From the NCBI GenBank assembly GCA_964521255.1, contig CAZFRM010000026.1:1-64000 (forward strand): a stretch of 64,000 bases of DNA, read 5' to 3'. The first letter of the stretch is position 1; every line of letters starts with the position of its first letter. This DNA is from ZC4RG29 sp964521255. GTDB lineage: Bacteria; Bacteroidota; Bacteroidia; Cytophagales; Cyclobacteriaceae. Made by a program: the position numbers and the translations under genes. Of this stretch, positions 7,636 through 16,850 are shown in pieces. The notes below the pieces were generated by a model. That model was not told the DNA's origin. It saw nothing but the letters and a program-made list of their open reading frames with translations, and did no database searches.

Positions 7636-10113
7636 ATGTCTTATCCCGTTCTTGATGTAGTCGATGATTTAAAGAATGCTTTGAAGAATAATAATACCGT
7701 TATTCTTCAGGCTCCTCCCGGTGCGGGTAAATCAACCATTGTTCCTTTGCAACTTTTAAATGAGTCGTGGCTGACAGGCAATAAGATTATTATGCTGGAG
7801 CCTCGTCGCCTGGCAACACGATCCGTCGCTCATCGGATGGCTTCACTTCTTCAGGAAGAAATAGGTGAAACCATTGGCTACCGTATTCGATTTGATAGTG
7901 TTGTCAGCAAGCTTACAAGAATTGAAGTGGTGACCGAAGGTATTCTCACACGCATGATTCAACAGGATAATACCCTGGATGGTGTGGGAATGGTCATCTT
8001 CGATGAATTTCATGAAAGAAGTCTCCACGCTGATGTTGCTCTTGCGCTAAGCAGACAATTGCAGCAAATTCTTAGAGACGATTTGCGAATTCTTATCATG
8101 TCAGCAACGCTCGATGGTCCAAAAATATCAGCAACACTAGGGAATGCACCATTAATAGTGAGTGAAGGGAGGAGTTTTCCTGTTTCAATACGCTATAATA
8201 ATAAAGACGCTGAGTTGTCGGTTCCGGTAAGAGTATCCCGCTCTATTCGAACCGCGCTACGGGAACAAACAGGTGATATACTAACTTTTCTTCCTGGCGC
8301 CGGAGAAATCAATAAAGTAAAAGAATTGCTGGAGGAGGAGGTTAACAACGTCGCTATTTATCCTCTGTATGGTGACTTGTCATTCAAAACTCAGGAGGAA
8401 GCGATACTTCCTCATCCATCGGGAAAAAGAAAAATTGTATTGGCAACTTCAATCGCTGAAACATCCCTGACCATCGAAGGGATTACAACCGTGATTGATA
8501 GCGGTCTTTCTCGCGTGCCTCGCTTTGATCCCCGCAGTGGACTCACACGATTAACGACTGTTCAGGTAACTGCAGATGCTGCTGATCAACGTGCAGGTCG
8601 TGCAGGAAGGCTTGGCCCTGGTGTATGTTACAGATTGTGGGGACAAGGATCACAACAATTTCTTATTCCTCATCGTCCACCAGAAATTCTCGAAGCAGAC
8701 CTCGCTCCATTGCTATTGGAGTTAGCCAGTGCCGGAATTGTAAATGTGAAAGAACTTTATTGGCTCACCGAACCACCGAATGGTGCGGTAAAACAAGCGT
8801 TGGAATTGTTACATGAGCTTGGTGCATTGCATGACAATAAAATTACTGAGCAGGGTAAAGCGATGGTGCGCCTGCCAACACATCCTCGTATTGCGCATAT
8901 GTTAATAGAAGCGCGAAAGGATGAACAACTGCTTTCGTTAGCGATTGATTCTGCAGCTATATTGGAGGAGCGAGATCCATTATCCAAAGAATCCGGTGCG
9001 GATATCACCTTACGAATTGAATTATTGAGAAAGTTCAGGCAACACCAACCCGTTAGAGGTGATCGATCTGCATTCGATCGCATTGAAAGACTGGCCAAAA
9101 ACTGGCGTAAGATTTTTAACATAAATGTGAATAACGAACCCGTTGATCATTTTAAAGTCGGACTACTTCTGGCAGGCGCTTATCCCGATCGTATCGCTCA
9201 ACAAACCGAAAAGAATAGTGACCGGTATAAATTAGCAGGAGGTAAAGTGGTAAGATTACCATCACATGATGGATTAAGCAGGGAAGAATTTCTTACTGTT
9301 GCTGATCTTGATGGAGGAAGTGGAGAAGGAAAAATATTTTTAGCGGCGCCGGTAGATAAGAAGGACCTTTATCACCTGGCGCAGGAAACGGAAGTTATTA
9401 GGTGGGATGATGATTTCAACAGGCTTGTGGCAACATCCGAAAAGAAAATCGGACCCTTAACGTTGGAGTGCAAACCTTTACATGACATCTCTTCAGAAAA
9501 AAGAATCGACGCACTTTGTTCTGTCATTCGTGAAAAGGGATTGAAGTTTATCGGATGGGGCGAAGATCATATTACCTGGCAGTCGAGAGTAATGAGTCTT
9601 CGAAGTTGGCGACCGGAAGAAACATGGCCCGATGTAAGTGAGGGTTCTTTACTAGATACAATAGAAACCTGGTTGGCACCTTTTCTTCCCGATATTAAGA
9701 AGCAATCGGACTTTCATCGACTGAATCTTTTGGAGATCGTTTCAACTGTTCTTCCCTGGGCATTGCAGAGTAAATTGGATATTCTCGCTCCGCTTCGCGT
9801 GCAAGTTCCCAGCGGTTCATGGATTAAATTGAAGTATTTCATGGAGGGAAGTAATCCGGTAATAGAAGTAAGATTGCAGGAAGTTTTTGGATTGCTCGAA
9901 ACTTTACGTGTAAATGAAGGACGAATGCCCGTTCTCATGCACTTGTTATCACCGGGATTCAAACCTGTACAGGTAACAAAAGACCTCTATAGTTTCTGGA
10001 AGAATACGTATGCTGAAGTTAGAAAAGAGTTGCGTGTACGTTATCCCAAACATCATTGGCCTGAAGATCCATGGACTGCTCAAGCGGTGCGTGGTGCGAA
10101 AAGAAAGCAATAA
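7636..10113 (+). CDS. hrpB: ATP-dependent helicase HrpB
   Basis: DEAH-box RNA helicase of the HrpB family, 825 aa, the usual length. Walker A is APPGAGKST near residues 25-33, motif II is DEFHE at Asp123, motif III is MSATLDG, and motif VI is QRAGRAGR. The C-terminal HrpB-specific domain is complete, ending in a conserved-looking region with YPKHHWPEDP. HrpB is a cytoplasmic helicase whose role in most bacteria is undefined. The gene follows the ceramidase-like gene by 15 bases. Confidence 0.95.
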   Translation: MSYPVLDVVDDLKNALKNNNTVILQAPPGAGKSTIVPLQLLNESWLTGNKIIMLEPRRLATRSVAHRMASLLQEEIGETIGYRIRFDSVVSKLTRIEVVTEGILTRMIQQDNTLDGVGMVIFDEFHERSLHADVALALSRQLQQILRDDLRILIMSATLDGPKISATLGNAPLIVSEGRSFPVSIRYNNKDAELSVPVRVSRSIRTALREQTGDILTFLPGAGEINKVKELLEEEVNNVAIYPLYGDLSFKTQEEAILPHPSGKRKIVLATSIAETSLTIEGITTVIDSGLSRVPRFDPRSGLTRLTTVQVTADAADQRAGRAGRLGPGVCYRLWGQGSQQFLIPHRPPEILEADLAPLLLELASAGIVNVKELYWLTEPPNGAVKQALELLHELGALHDNKITEQGKAMVRLPTHPRIAHMLIEARKDEQLLSLAIDSAAILEERDPLSKESGADITLRIELLRKFRQHQPVRGDRSAFDRIERLAKNWRKIFNINVNNEPVDHFKVGLLLAGAYPDRIAQQTEKNSDRYKLAGGKVVRLPSHDGLSREEFLTVADLDGGSGEGKIFLAAPVDKKDLYHLAQETEVIRWDDDFNRLVATSEKKIGPLTLECKPLHDISSEKRIDALCSVIREKGLKFIGWGEDHITWQSRVMSLRSWRPEETWPDVSEGSLLDTIETWLAPFLPDIKKQSDFHRLNLLEIVSTVLPWALQSKLDILAPLRVQVPSGSWIKLKYFMEGSNPVIEVRLQEVFGLLETLRVNEGRMPVLMHLLSPGFKPVQVTKDLYSFWKNTYAEVRKELRVRYPKHHWPEDPWTAQAVRGAKRKQ

Positions 10114-10175
10114 AAAAAATCATACGAAACGCATTTCTCATAGGGGAAATTGAAGTGAGCTTGGTGATTGCTCAA

Positions 10176-10208
10176 AAAAAAACCGCCCCGATTATCGGGA
10201 CGGTTTTT
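10176..10208. terminator. Bidirectional terminator between hrpB and the small peptide gene
   Basis: 13-base arms (10178-10190 and 10196-10208, one mismatch) with a 5-base loop have an A run on the left and a T run on the right. It can therefore end hrpB transcripts on the + strand and the small minus-strand gene on the other strand. Confidence 0.85.
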
Positions 10209-10223
10209 ATTTGAAGAGTGCCG

Positions 10224-10301
10224 TTATTTTTTCTTCTTAGCGGCTTTCTTCTTCGTAGCTTTTTTCTTAGCTACTTTCTTTTTTGCTGCTTTCTTTGCCA
10301 T
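10224..10301 (-). CDS. 25-residue lysine/alanine-rich peptide
   Basis: A short frame encodes ATG-AKKAAKKKVAKKKATKKK-AAKKKK-stop, 25 residues built only of Lys, Ala, Val and Thr after Met. It resembles the isolated tails of H1-like or HU-type DNA-binding proteins, and short genes of this kind occur in Cytophagales genomes. Support comes from a clean ATG and stop, the striking composition, and a terminator placed 16 bases after the stop. A nucleic-acid-binding role is inference from charge alone. Low-complexity DNA could produce such a frame by chance. Confidence 0.5.
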   Translation of the reverse strand: MAKKAAKKKVAKKKATKKKAAKKKK

Positions 10302-10747
10302 AGCGTTAAAAGATTTTAGTTAAACATATAACAATTACGCTTTGAAATTAATATTTCCATTTGGAATTACCAAAAATCAAGCACAACTTTTACACTTTTG
10401 AAGTCATTGAGGCACTCGATCGACAACATTTTAGTGTGTTGATGAAGTAAGTTTTGATCTGATCTGATACTTTTTCATGTGTTGAAGTAAAAAATGATAA
10501 CTCAACATTAGTTAATGAATACGAGTGACGAGGAATGCAACGATGAAGACGTTGTTAACCATGGTAAAGACAAAAATGTGATCAGGTAAGGTGCAGGATG
10601 AAAGAATTTCATCAAATGGAAAATGAAAAGTAGAGTTTCCATTGATTCATAGCTGTCATTTTCTCGTCTTGATAATGCTCGCCTTACCTTTGGTTGGAGT
10701 CTATTGATCAATTCATACTATCTTTATCGCCTTCAAGGAAGATTTAT
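10302..10747. other. Noncoding stretch upstream of the CxDxR protein
   Basis: About 446 bases hold no frame I can support. A start upstream at 10694 for the next gene is possible, but the extra 18 residues look noncoding. It must hold the promoter of the lysine-rich peptide (minus) and of the next gene (plus); no clear motif was found. Confidence 0.4.
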
Positions 10748-11884
10748 ATGAATGAAAAACAAGTTCACATACTTATCGGCTGCGCTGACGCTCGCGATCT
10801 CAGCCAGTTACAGGTAGATGCAGTAGAAGCCACAATTACCGACTTCAAAAACCAAAGGATCGATGTAGAGTTTCATGTGATACGCGCAGCGGGTTCTTTT
10901 GTGTCGCCAGATGTGGTTATGGATATTAAGCGCACTTTTGAGTACTCACAACGTAACAATAAATTTGATGTTCCAATTAGCTACTTTGTTCACATTCAAA
11001 CCCACGGCCACCTTACCGAAGATTCAAATGAGGATTACATCAGTCATGTTCATGATTTGAAAATTGTTGAAGGCTCGCCACTCAATTGCGGTATGTTAAA
11101 TGCATCCAGTGTGGGAGTGGAGATAGAAAAAATGATTGTTGAAGAGAAGCCTGTCATTGAAGTAAAAGGAAAGAAGGTGAAGATTACAAATGACACACAA
11201 ATCAAACTTTTGCTTCGGGAAGTATATGCTTACGATGGATATCTTGCCGGGGACTGGATTACCAGTATTGATTTACTTCGCACACATCCACGGCATCAGC
11301 GCACTGTATTGGAAAAAGCCATTGCTATCGATCCGGAATTAAAAATGTTAGACATAAAAATCACATGCGGTATTCTGGATTATGGTATTCACGCTTTGAT
11401 CCGCGTGGATGATGGCGAACCTCATGTTCAGTTTTGGGATACTGTTCAGGCGACTATCCGTAAAAATGTAAAAAGTGACCGGCATGCCAAGGATATTCTC
11501 ATTCAACAATCACAAATACAAAAACCTTTGGCGGGTTTACTATGCATGAGCGACCCGCGACTGTCTTCCCGAACAAAAGCAGCCAACTATTATCTTGAAT
11601 TAAAAGGTATCGAGAGCTGGGGAAATTATTTACCCAATACTTTATTTAATATGACCGGTACATCGTTCGATATTCCACATACTCCCTTCGGTCCGTATGT
11701 TATTGCCGGATTTTATTTTAGTGTAAAGCACTTAAAGCTTTATGATCAAATGGTAATGGGTTATGATGAAGATCAAACCGCGAGAATATTAAGGAAAATT
11801 AAAAACGACCCTATCATGAATCTCATTGTTGCAAAGTACAGTGTAAACCTGTTGCCGGTTAATTACATTGATTTGATTGCATGA
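10748..11884 (+). CDS. Unrecognised protein with beta-carbonic-anhydrase-like N-terminus
   Basis: I do not recognise the full-length family (378 aa from ATG 10748). The N-terminus reads ILIGCADARDL, with Cys12-x-Asp14-x-Arg16, followed by FHVIRAAGSFVSPDV near residue 42. Together these resemble the CxDSR zinc/Asp-Arg dyad and the RNAG segment of beta-class carbonic anhydrases. The expected HxxC pair is not present; the aligned area has His82, His86 and His88 in HIQTHGH. So either zinc is bound differently or only the fold is shared. The remaining 280 residues have no motif I can name. The preferred start follows a purine-rich AAGGAAG stretch. No signal peptide; likely cytoplasmic. Confidence 0.6.
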   Translation: MNEKQVHILIGCADARDLSQLQVDAVEATITDFKNQRIDVEFHVIRAAGSFVSPDVVMDIKRTFEYSQRNNKFDVPISYFVHIQTHGHLTEDSNEDYISHVHDLKIVEGSPLNCGMLNASSVGVEIEKMIVEEKPVIEVKGKKVKITNDTQIKLLLREVYAYDGYLAGDWITSIDLLRTHPRHQRTVLEKAIAIDPELKMLDIKITCGILDYGIHALIRVDDGEPHVQFWDTVQATIRKNVKSDRHAKDILIQQSQIQKPLAGLLCMSDPRLSSRTKAANYYLELKGIESWGNYLPNTLFNMTGTSFDIPHTPFGPYVIAGFYFSVKHLKLYDQMVMGYDEDQTARILRKIKNDPIMNLIVAKYSVNLLPVNYIDLIA

Positions 11885-11935
11885 TTAGATATGGATTAAC
11901 ATCCCCAACAAAGGAAGATATATCCTAAATAATTC

Positions 11936-11943
11936 TAATTTTG
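11936..11943 (+). promoter_or_regulatory. Candidate -7 element for tRNA-Arg
   Basis: TAATTTTG matches the Bacteroidota -7 consensus TAnnTTTG and lies 22 bases before the tRNA. No good TTTG was found at the -33 position, so support is limited. Confidence 0.35.
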
Positions 11944-11965
11944 CATCTGAATTAGTAGTGTATCA

Positions 11966-12037
11966 GGCTCCGTAGTACAATGGATAGTATTTCAGATTCC
12001 GATTCTGAAGATGCAGGTTCGATTCCTGCCGGGGCTA
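11966..12037 (+). tRNA. tRNA-Arg (anticodon CCG)
   Basis: A full cloverleaf can be folded by eye. The acceptor stem GGCTCCG pairs with CGGGGCT using two G-U pairs. The D-stem is GTAC/GTAT. The anticodon stem TCAGA/TCTGA has loop TTCCGAT, giving anticodon CCG. The T-arm is GCAGG-TTCGATT-CCTGC. The discriminator is A, and CCA is not fully encoded. It decodes CGG arginine codons. The defence island begins about 400 bases downstream. Confidence 0.93.
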
Positions 12038-12041
12038 CATC

Positions 12042-12080
12042 GCCCGCCATAGCTCCTAGCGAAGGCGGGCTTTATTTTTT
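12042..12080 (+). terminator. Terminator after tRNA-Arg
   Basis: A 7-bp GC stem (GCCCGCC at 12042-12048 with GGCGGGC at 12064-12070) is followed by a T-rich run to 12080. The loop is 15 bases. It starts five bases after the tRNA. Confidence 0.75.
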
Positions 12081-12432
12081 AGATAGGGGTTAATGATACC
12101 ATTTCTTTGTGGCTCTCAACTCGATGATTTCCTCAAAACTTTTCATATGAAAGAGTTCGATATTCGTAACCTTGGGACGAGCGGTTAGACAATTGCCATT
12201 TCGTTGATCAGATTTTCAGAAAAGATTGAACTAATGAGTTTTTGTTGGCAGGCTTGCAGCTTCATAATAATATCTGAGATTTTGCAACAGAATAATTTCG
12301 CAGTTAGATATTATGAGAGTTTATTTATAGTTGACGGATAGTTGGATTGTTGTTGAAGGAAGTCAAAAAAAATGTTAGTTGACAAGAGTCGAATTTTGCT
12401 TAAAGACACACTCTGTTGTTGTATTTTTCGGA
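12081..12432. other. Noncoding stretch before the primase-helicase gene
   Basis: About 350 bases with no supported gene. A frame open from TTG 12379 joins the next gene, but the family-like sequence begins at ATG 12433. No integrase remnant, repeat of the tRNA end or clear promoter was seen. Confidence 0.45.
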
Positions 12433-15414
12433 ATGTGGTCAGCAGAGCAAATAAATCTTTATAAATCTCTTTTCAAGGGACGCGATGATGTTTTTGCAGT
12501 GCGTTGGGAAAAGGGAGAAAAGAGTGGTTATATGCCTGCTTGTCGCTTTGATCCCTATAGATTCAGATTGCACCAGGTGAAGGGCGGAAACTTTCAGAAT
12601 TATCCCGAGAAAGAGTACCTGGCGTATGATGACCAGCAGATCATAAAGCACCTTGATGGTAGTCATCTGGCCGGAATCTATCCCCTCTTGCAAGACAACA
12701 CATCCTGGTTCATAGCGGCTGACTTTGATCAAGCTACTTGGATTGATGATTGTCGTAAGTTCATTCAAGTGTGTCATAGCAAAAATATACCGGCATACCT
12801 TGAAAGATCACGCTCTGGAAATGGTGGGCATGTGTGGATATTCTTTGAAACGAATTATCCGGCATACAAAAGCAGAAGTGTCATAACTAAGTTGCTGCAA
12901 CTATCTGGCATCTTCTCGGTATTTGATAAAGAGTCGAGCTTCGATCGTCTGTTTCCTAATCAAGACTATTTGTCAAAAAAGGGATTTGGAAATTTAATAG
13001 CGTTACCACTTCACAAACCTTCACTTGATATAGGTAATAGTTGTTTTATTGATGTGAACACACTGGCGCCTTTTCCTGACCAATGGGAATTCCTGAGATC
13101 AATTAAGAGAGTTAAGGTTGAGGGCTTGGATGAATTGTACAAAGAGTTTAGTGGCCTTAGAAAGGATAATGAGCAACCTCCACCGGGGAACTTGCTCATC
13201 ACACTTGCTAATAATATCTCCATTAATCGAAATGCGATCACTTCTAAATTAATAGAATTTCTAAAAGAGGAACTGAACTTTACCAACAGCGAGTTTATAA
13301 TTAAAAAGAAGATTGGAAAGAACACCTGGGGAACTCAACGTTATTTTAGATTGGTGGAAGAGCATGGTAATACGGTTGTGATACCTCGCGGCTTTATTGG
13401 TAAACTCCTTCGATATTGTAAAGACAATAATATTACTTATGAGTTTAAGGACGAACGCAAGAAACTAGAGTCTCTTGATTTTACCCCAATCATTCAGTTA
13501 AGAGACCACCAAAAGATTGTCAGCGAAGCTACCCTAAAAAAAGATTTTGGCGTTATTGTGGCACCACCCGGCTCTGGCAAAACAGTCATCGGTTTATCGA
13601 TCATAGCTGAAAAAAGACAGCCAGCCTTGATCATTGTCCATAGAAAGCAATTGGCAGAACAATGGATGGATAGGATTGAAGCATTTCTTGGAATGCCCAG
13701 GAAGGATATCGGGAAAATTAGTGCTGGTAAAATAAAGGAAGGCAAGCAAATTACTGTTGTATTAATCCAGAGTTTGAGAAAAGTTATTGCCGATATAAAG
13801 CAACATGACGTACTCGATTCATTTGGTACTATACTAATTGATGAATGCCATCACGTACCGGCAGAAACATTTCGTGATACCATCGAGCGATTAAACACGT
13901 ACTATCTCTATGGTTTGACAGCCACGCCGTTTAGAAAATACAATGATGGTAGAATCATCTTTACTCATCTTGGTGATGTTATCGTTGAAATCAAACCAGT
14001 AGAAGTAGAAAACTACCTAAAGACTCGCGTTGTCATCAGAGATACGGAACTCAATGTTCCATTCAATATCAAAACAGATAAGTTTGAGACGCTCTCACGA
14101 ATTCTTGTTCACGACTCAGCAAGAAATAAACTGATCTTCAATGATCTTACCAGAGAGTTGAATGCCGGAAAGCGTGTTGTTATTTTGACAGAAAGGAAAG
14201 ACCATATCGATACGTTGCATCAGTATCTTAAGCAATTCTACGAAACAGTTGTACTAAGTGGTGATGATTCTGAAGCAAGTAGAAATACCAAGTGGAAGAT
14301 ACTGCATGAAGGGAACTATCAGGTGCTTGTTACTACGGGCCAATATTTCGGTGAAGGCAGCGATCTCACCAACGCGCACTGCGTGTTCCTGGTGTATCCA
14401 TTTTCATTTGAAGGTAAATTGATTCAATACATTGGCAGGGTACAACGGTCAACCACTGATCCAGTCATCTACGATTATCGTGACAGCAAGATTGACTATT
14501 TGGAGAAGTTGTTTCAGAAAAGGAATGCCTATTATAAAAAGTTCATCAAAGAAGGCCCGTTATTCGATTTCTATGAACCTGATGCTGATGATAAATCATT
14601 TACACTTGAAGAGCAAATTCGTATTCCAATTGAGCAGTTGGAATTTAGGTTTGGGGTTGTTGTGTTTAAATATTTACTGAAAGAACGTAGTAAGGAGTTG
14701 ACATTTGAAGTTGCCAATACGCACATACGACCAGAGTTTGAAGTGTTGAAACCTTATTTTGCAAAGTTTCTTAAGTCAAGCAAGGTTAAAGCAACTATTA
14801 AGGTGAAAGTTGAAAACGGTAAGTTTATCTATAATTATGCGACATCGCATGACCTTGAAAAGATAGACCGCGAGGTGGTCGAAGGTGTTCGCTTCCGGTT
14901 TGTATCGCAGAATATTTTGAAGAAGTTTCCGGATGCTGATCAACCTAATCTTCTGGACATTCAACAAATTCAATCAGGCGTTGCAGATTCACAAACATTA
15001 TATAATTCCGGAGAAGAGTTGTTGGACGAGCTTTTAAAGTATAAGGATGTGAAGCACTACCATCAGTTACGCTATTTGGCGCAAAAGCACGAAGGTGGTG
15101 TTTTGAAAATACGTTTTGTATTGCTTCCTTTCTCCTTTGTTTTTCTTTTGGCCGGTCAACAACAGTATCATCTTATATGGGAGACCCTGGACACAGAAGA
15201 AGCAACCTACATCTGGCATGTTGAAAAGAATAAATCCACACTGCGAAATACGCTTAAACAAATTGATGAAGAGTTAGGAATAATCAGGACAAAAGGTCGC
15301 CAGGCTTTTCTTGAAAAAGCACCCTCCAACTTTAGTCGTATTCTCCACGATTATGCGGACTCTACCAAGGGCTTTATTTTGTGGAGAGATATGCTCGAAG
15401 AACGGTTGATGTAG
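12433..15414 (+). CDS. TOTE-type primase-like domain fused to SF2 helicase
   Basis: A 993-aa protein joining an archaeo-eukaryotic-primase-like domain to a superfamily 2 helicase, the architecture of TOTE conflict systems. In the primase part, AADFD gives a DxD pair (Asp97, Asp99) and SGNGGHVW gives the catalytic-type His133. The helicase has Walker A APPGSGKT near residue 377, DECHH near 470, the GLTATPFR motif, and IGRVQR motif VI near 664. After residue 720 the sequence is not recognised. ATG 12433 is chosen because family similarity starts at MWSAEQINLYKSLF; an upstream TTG would add 18 residues. It is alone on the + strand and converges on the minus-strand defence genes. The role in mobile-element conflict is inferred from the family. 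Confidence 0.8.
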   Translation: MWSAEQINLYKSLFKGRDDVFAVRWEKGEKSGYMPACRFDPYRFRLHQVKGGNFQNYPEKEYLAYDDQQIIKHLDGSHLAGIYPLLQDNTSWFIAADFDQATWIDDCRKFIQVCHSKNIPAYLERSRSGNGGHVWIFFETNYPAYKSRSVITKLLQLSGIFSVFDKESSFDRLFPNQDYLSKKGFGNLIALPLHKPSLDIGNSCFIDVNTLAPFPDQWEFLRSIKRVKVEGLDELYKEFSGLRKDNEQPPPGNLLITLANNISINRNAITSKLIEFLKEELNFTNSEFIIKKKIGKNTWGTQRYFRLVEEHGNTVVIPRGFIGKLLRYCKDNNITYEFKDERKKLESLDFTPIIQLRDHQKIVSEATLKKDFGVIVAPPGSGKTVIGLSIIAEKRQPALIIVHRKQLAEQWMDRIEAFLGMPRKDIGKISAGKIKEGKQITVVLIQSLRKVIADIKQHDVLDSFGTILIDECHHVPAETFRDTIERLNTYYLYGLTATPFRKYNDGRIIFTHLGDVIVEIKPVEVENYLKTRVVIRDTELNVPFNIKTDKFETLSRILVHDSARNKLIFNDLTRELNAGKRVVILTERKDHIDTLHQYLKQFYETVVLSGDDSEASRNTKWKILHEGNYQVLVTTGQYFGEGSDLTNAHCVFLVYPFSFEGKLIQYIGRVQRSTTDPVIYDYRDSKIDYLEKLFQKRNAYYKKFIKEGPLFDFYEPDADDKSFTLEEQIRIPIEQLEFRFGVVVFKYLLKERSKELTFEVANTHIRPEFEVLKPYFAKFLKSSKVKATIKVKVENGKFIYNYATSHDLEKIDREVVEGVRFRFVSQNILKKFPDADQPNLLDIQQIQSGVADSQTLYNSGEELLDELLKYKDVKHYHQLRYLAQKHEGGVLKIRFVLLPFSFVFLLAGQQQYHLIWETLDTEEATYIWHVEKNKSTLRNTLKQIDEELGIIRTKGRQAFLEKAPSNFSRILHDYADSTKGFILWRDMLEERLM

Positions 15415-15559
15415 TAGCAGCATTCTTCTTTGATGAGAGGTTAAGAGCTTGTGATTTCGGCTAATGATCGGATTGGATCGGGGTGGTCAAGGAACCATCG
15501 AAATATTGTCATAAGCTCTACGACACAACAAGCTGCATGGATCTTAAAATTCATGCCCA

Positions 15560-16411
15560 TTATTTGTAATGGATTTCTAAAGTGCTTTGGTCAATTCTCG
15601 TTGAGTTGACAGCTTCGATTTCATTAAAATCGAATTTTCCTATTGCGTTGTCCTTCACTTCAAACGTATTTCTTAATACATTTTTTAATTTCATTCTGTT
15701 GACGTAATCAGACCGGATGGCATAGTTAATTCCTTTCCCTTTGTAGGGCACGCTTGGATAAATAATACAACATGCCATGCTACTCGTTCTTTGAAGCGCC
15801 ACATTCGAGAAGGCTGAAGTAATAATGTAAGTTTTAAGATCTGAATAAGCGATCGCTTTGAATTTCTTATTGATATAATCGTAGAAGACAATGGATGCTT
15901 CCTTTATCGCTGGTTCTTGTTGATCAAGAAAACTATCGAACCTTTCACCGTGGTGTCTTTCAAAATCGCTCACTCGTTCATGCTTAAATGGACTAAGAAT
16001 AACAACACCATGCATTTCTTCGAGCAATTCCCATTCGCCTATAGAAACAATTACTTTATCTCCATGCTTGGAAGTGTTTGCCCAGGTGTTAATTAATTCC
16101 AGATAGGATGTCGGTCTATTCTCCGAGGCATAAAAGATTGATTGATATGGTCTGTTACAACGCGCAAAACTTTTGACTAAGCCTGGAGGTGGTGAAGTGA
16201 TATCATCAATCAACGAGAAATAGTTATCTGAGCTGTGCGTTCTCGTGCGAAAGATTGACCAACCTTTTTCCAAAATGCTGATGGACCAGGGATGTTTTTT
16301 GATTCGTAAAAAAGCAAGCATTGCCTTTTCATAAGCTAGGGGATTGATAGAATCAATTGACTCTACCTCTTGAATTACATCCTTAACTATGTCAAGATAT
16401 TCATTGCTCAT
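15560..16411 (-). CDS. RES-domain protein, candidate NAD-consuming toxin
   Basis: A 283-aa protein with a RES-like segment: IFRTRTH (Arg55), ARCNRPYQSIFYAS (residues 83-96) and SYLEL (Glu105). These match the Arg/Glu pattern of the RES fold, known from Res-Xre toxin-antitoxin pairs in which Res depletes NAD. It is longer than typical Res toxins (about 150-230 aa), with about 50 residues before the domain and a longer C-terminal part. No Xre-type antitoxin gene adjoins it, so a regulated effector of the defence operon is an alternative to a free-standing toxin. It is the last gene of the minus-strand run, 49 bases after the PIN-like gene. Catalytic competence cannot be judged by eye. Confidence 0.65.
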   Translation of the reverse strand: MSNEYLDIVKDVIQEVESIDSINPLAYEKAMLAFLRIKKHPWSISILEKGWSIFRTRTHSSDNYFSLIDDITSPPPGLVKSFARCNRPYQSIFYASENRPTSYLELINTWANTSKHGDKVIVSIGEWELLEEMHGVVILSPFKHERVSDFERHHGERFDSFLDQQEPAIKEASIVFYDYINKKFKAIAYSDLKTYIITSAFSNVALQRTSSMACCIIYPSVPYKGKGINYAIRSDYVNRMKLKNVLRNTFEVKDNAIGKFDFNEIEAVNSTRIDQSTLEIHYK

Positions 16412-16460
16412 AACGCTAAATCTTCAGAGTTCAGGCTTCGAGTTTGGCTATTCGGAATAC

Positions 16461-16847
16461 TTAAGGATTAATTCTTTTTAAGACCTTACTCTTATACTTA
16501 TAAACACAAACAAATGGAGTATCATCAGCGCTTAGGGTATTTAGTATTTTTCCCCAGAGATTGAGAACAGTGAACGAAAATTCATATAGATCTATTCTTT
16601 CGCCTGGCTTCTTTTTAAATGCAAAAACCTTGTAACCGCGCTGGAAGTATTCTTGTGTGGTGTTGTCTAATCCGTTGACGCTGTTGTCAAAAAGAAATAC
16701 AACAGTTTTTTTTGCGTCTTCATCGGTAAGGTTTTTATCCCAATGAAAAGTGAAATGTCTTGTAGTATGCAGCTGATGAAGAAGCTGCAATGCTTGAAAT
16801 AAGTTTTTAGGATAGTTCCTGGAAAGGCATATCTGCATAGGCGTCAA
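16461..16847 (-). CDS. Small PIN-like protein, candidate toxin
   Basis: A 128-aa protein that starts three bases after the stop of the methylase/DUF433 fusion, so it is surely co-transcribed. The N-terminus (MQICLSRNYPKNLFQAL) and the TVVFLFDNS segment look like PIN-like proteins of the VapC45/DUF5615 kind, which are commonly encoded beside DUF433 antitoxins. The usual conserved acidic residues are not all evident. Met4 is an alternative start. Position next to a DUF433 domain is the main argument for a toxin; sequence alone gives only weak support. Confidence 0.5.
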   Translation of the reverse strand: MTPMQICLSRNYPKNLFQALQLLHQLHTTRHFTFHWDKNLTDEDAKKTVVFLFDNSVNGLDNTTQEYFQRGYKVFAFKKKPGERIDLYEFSFTVLNLWGKILNTLSADDTPFVCVYKYKSKVLKRINP

Positions 16848-16850
16848 TCA

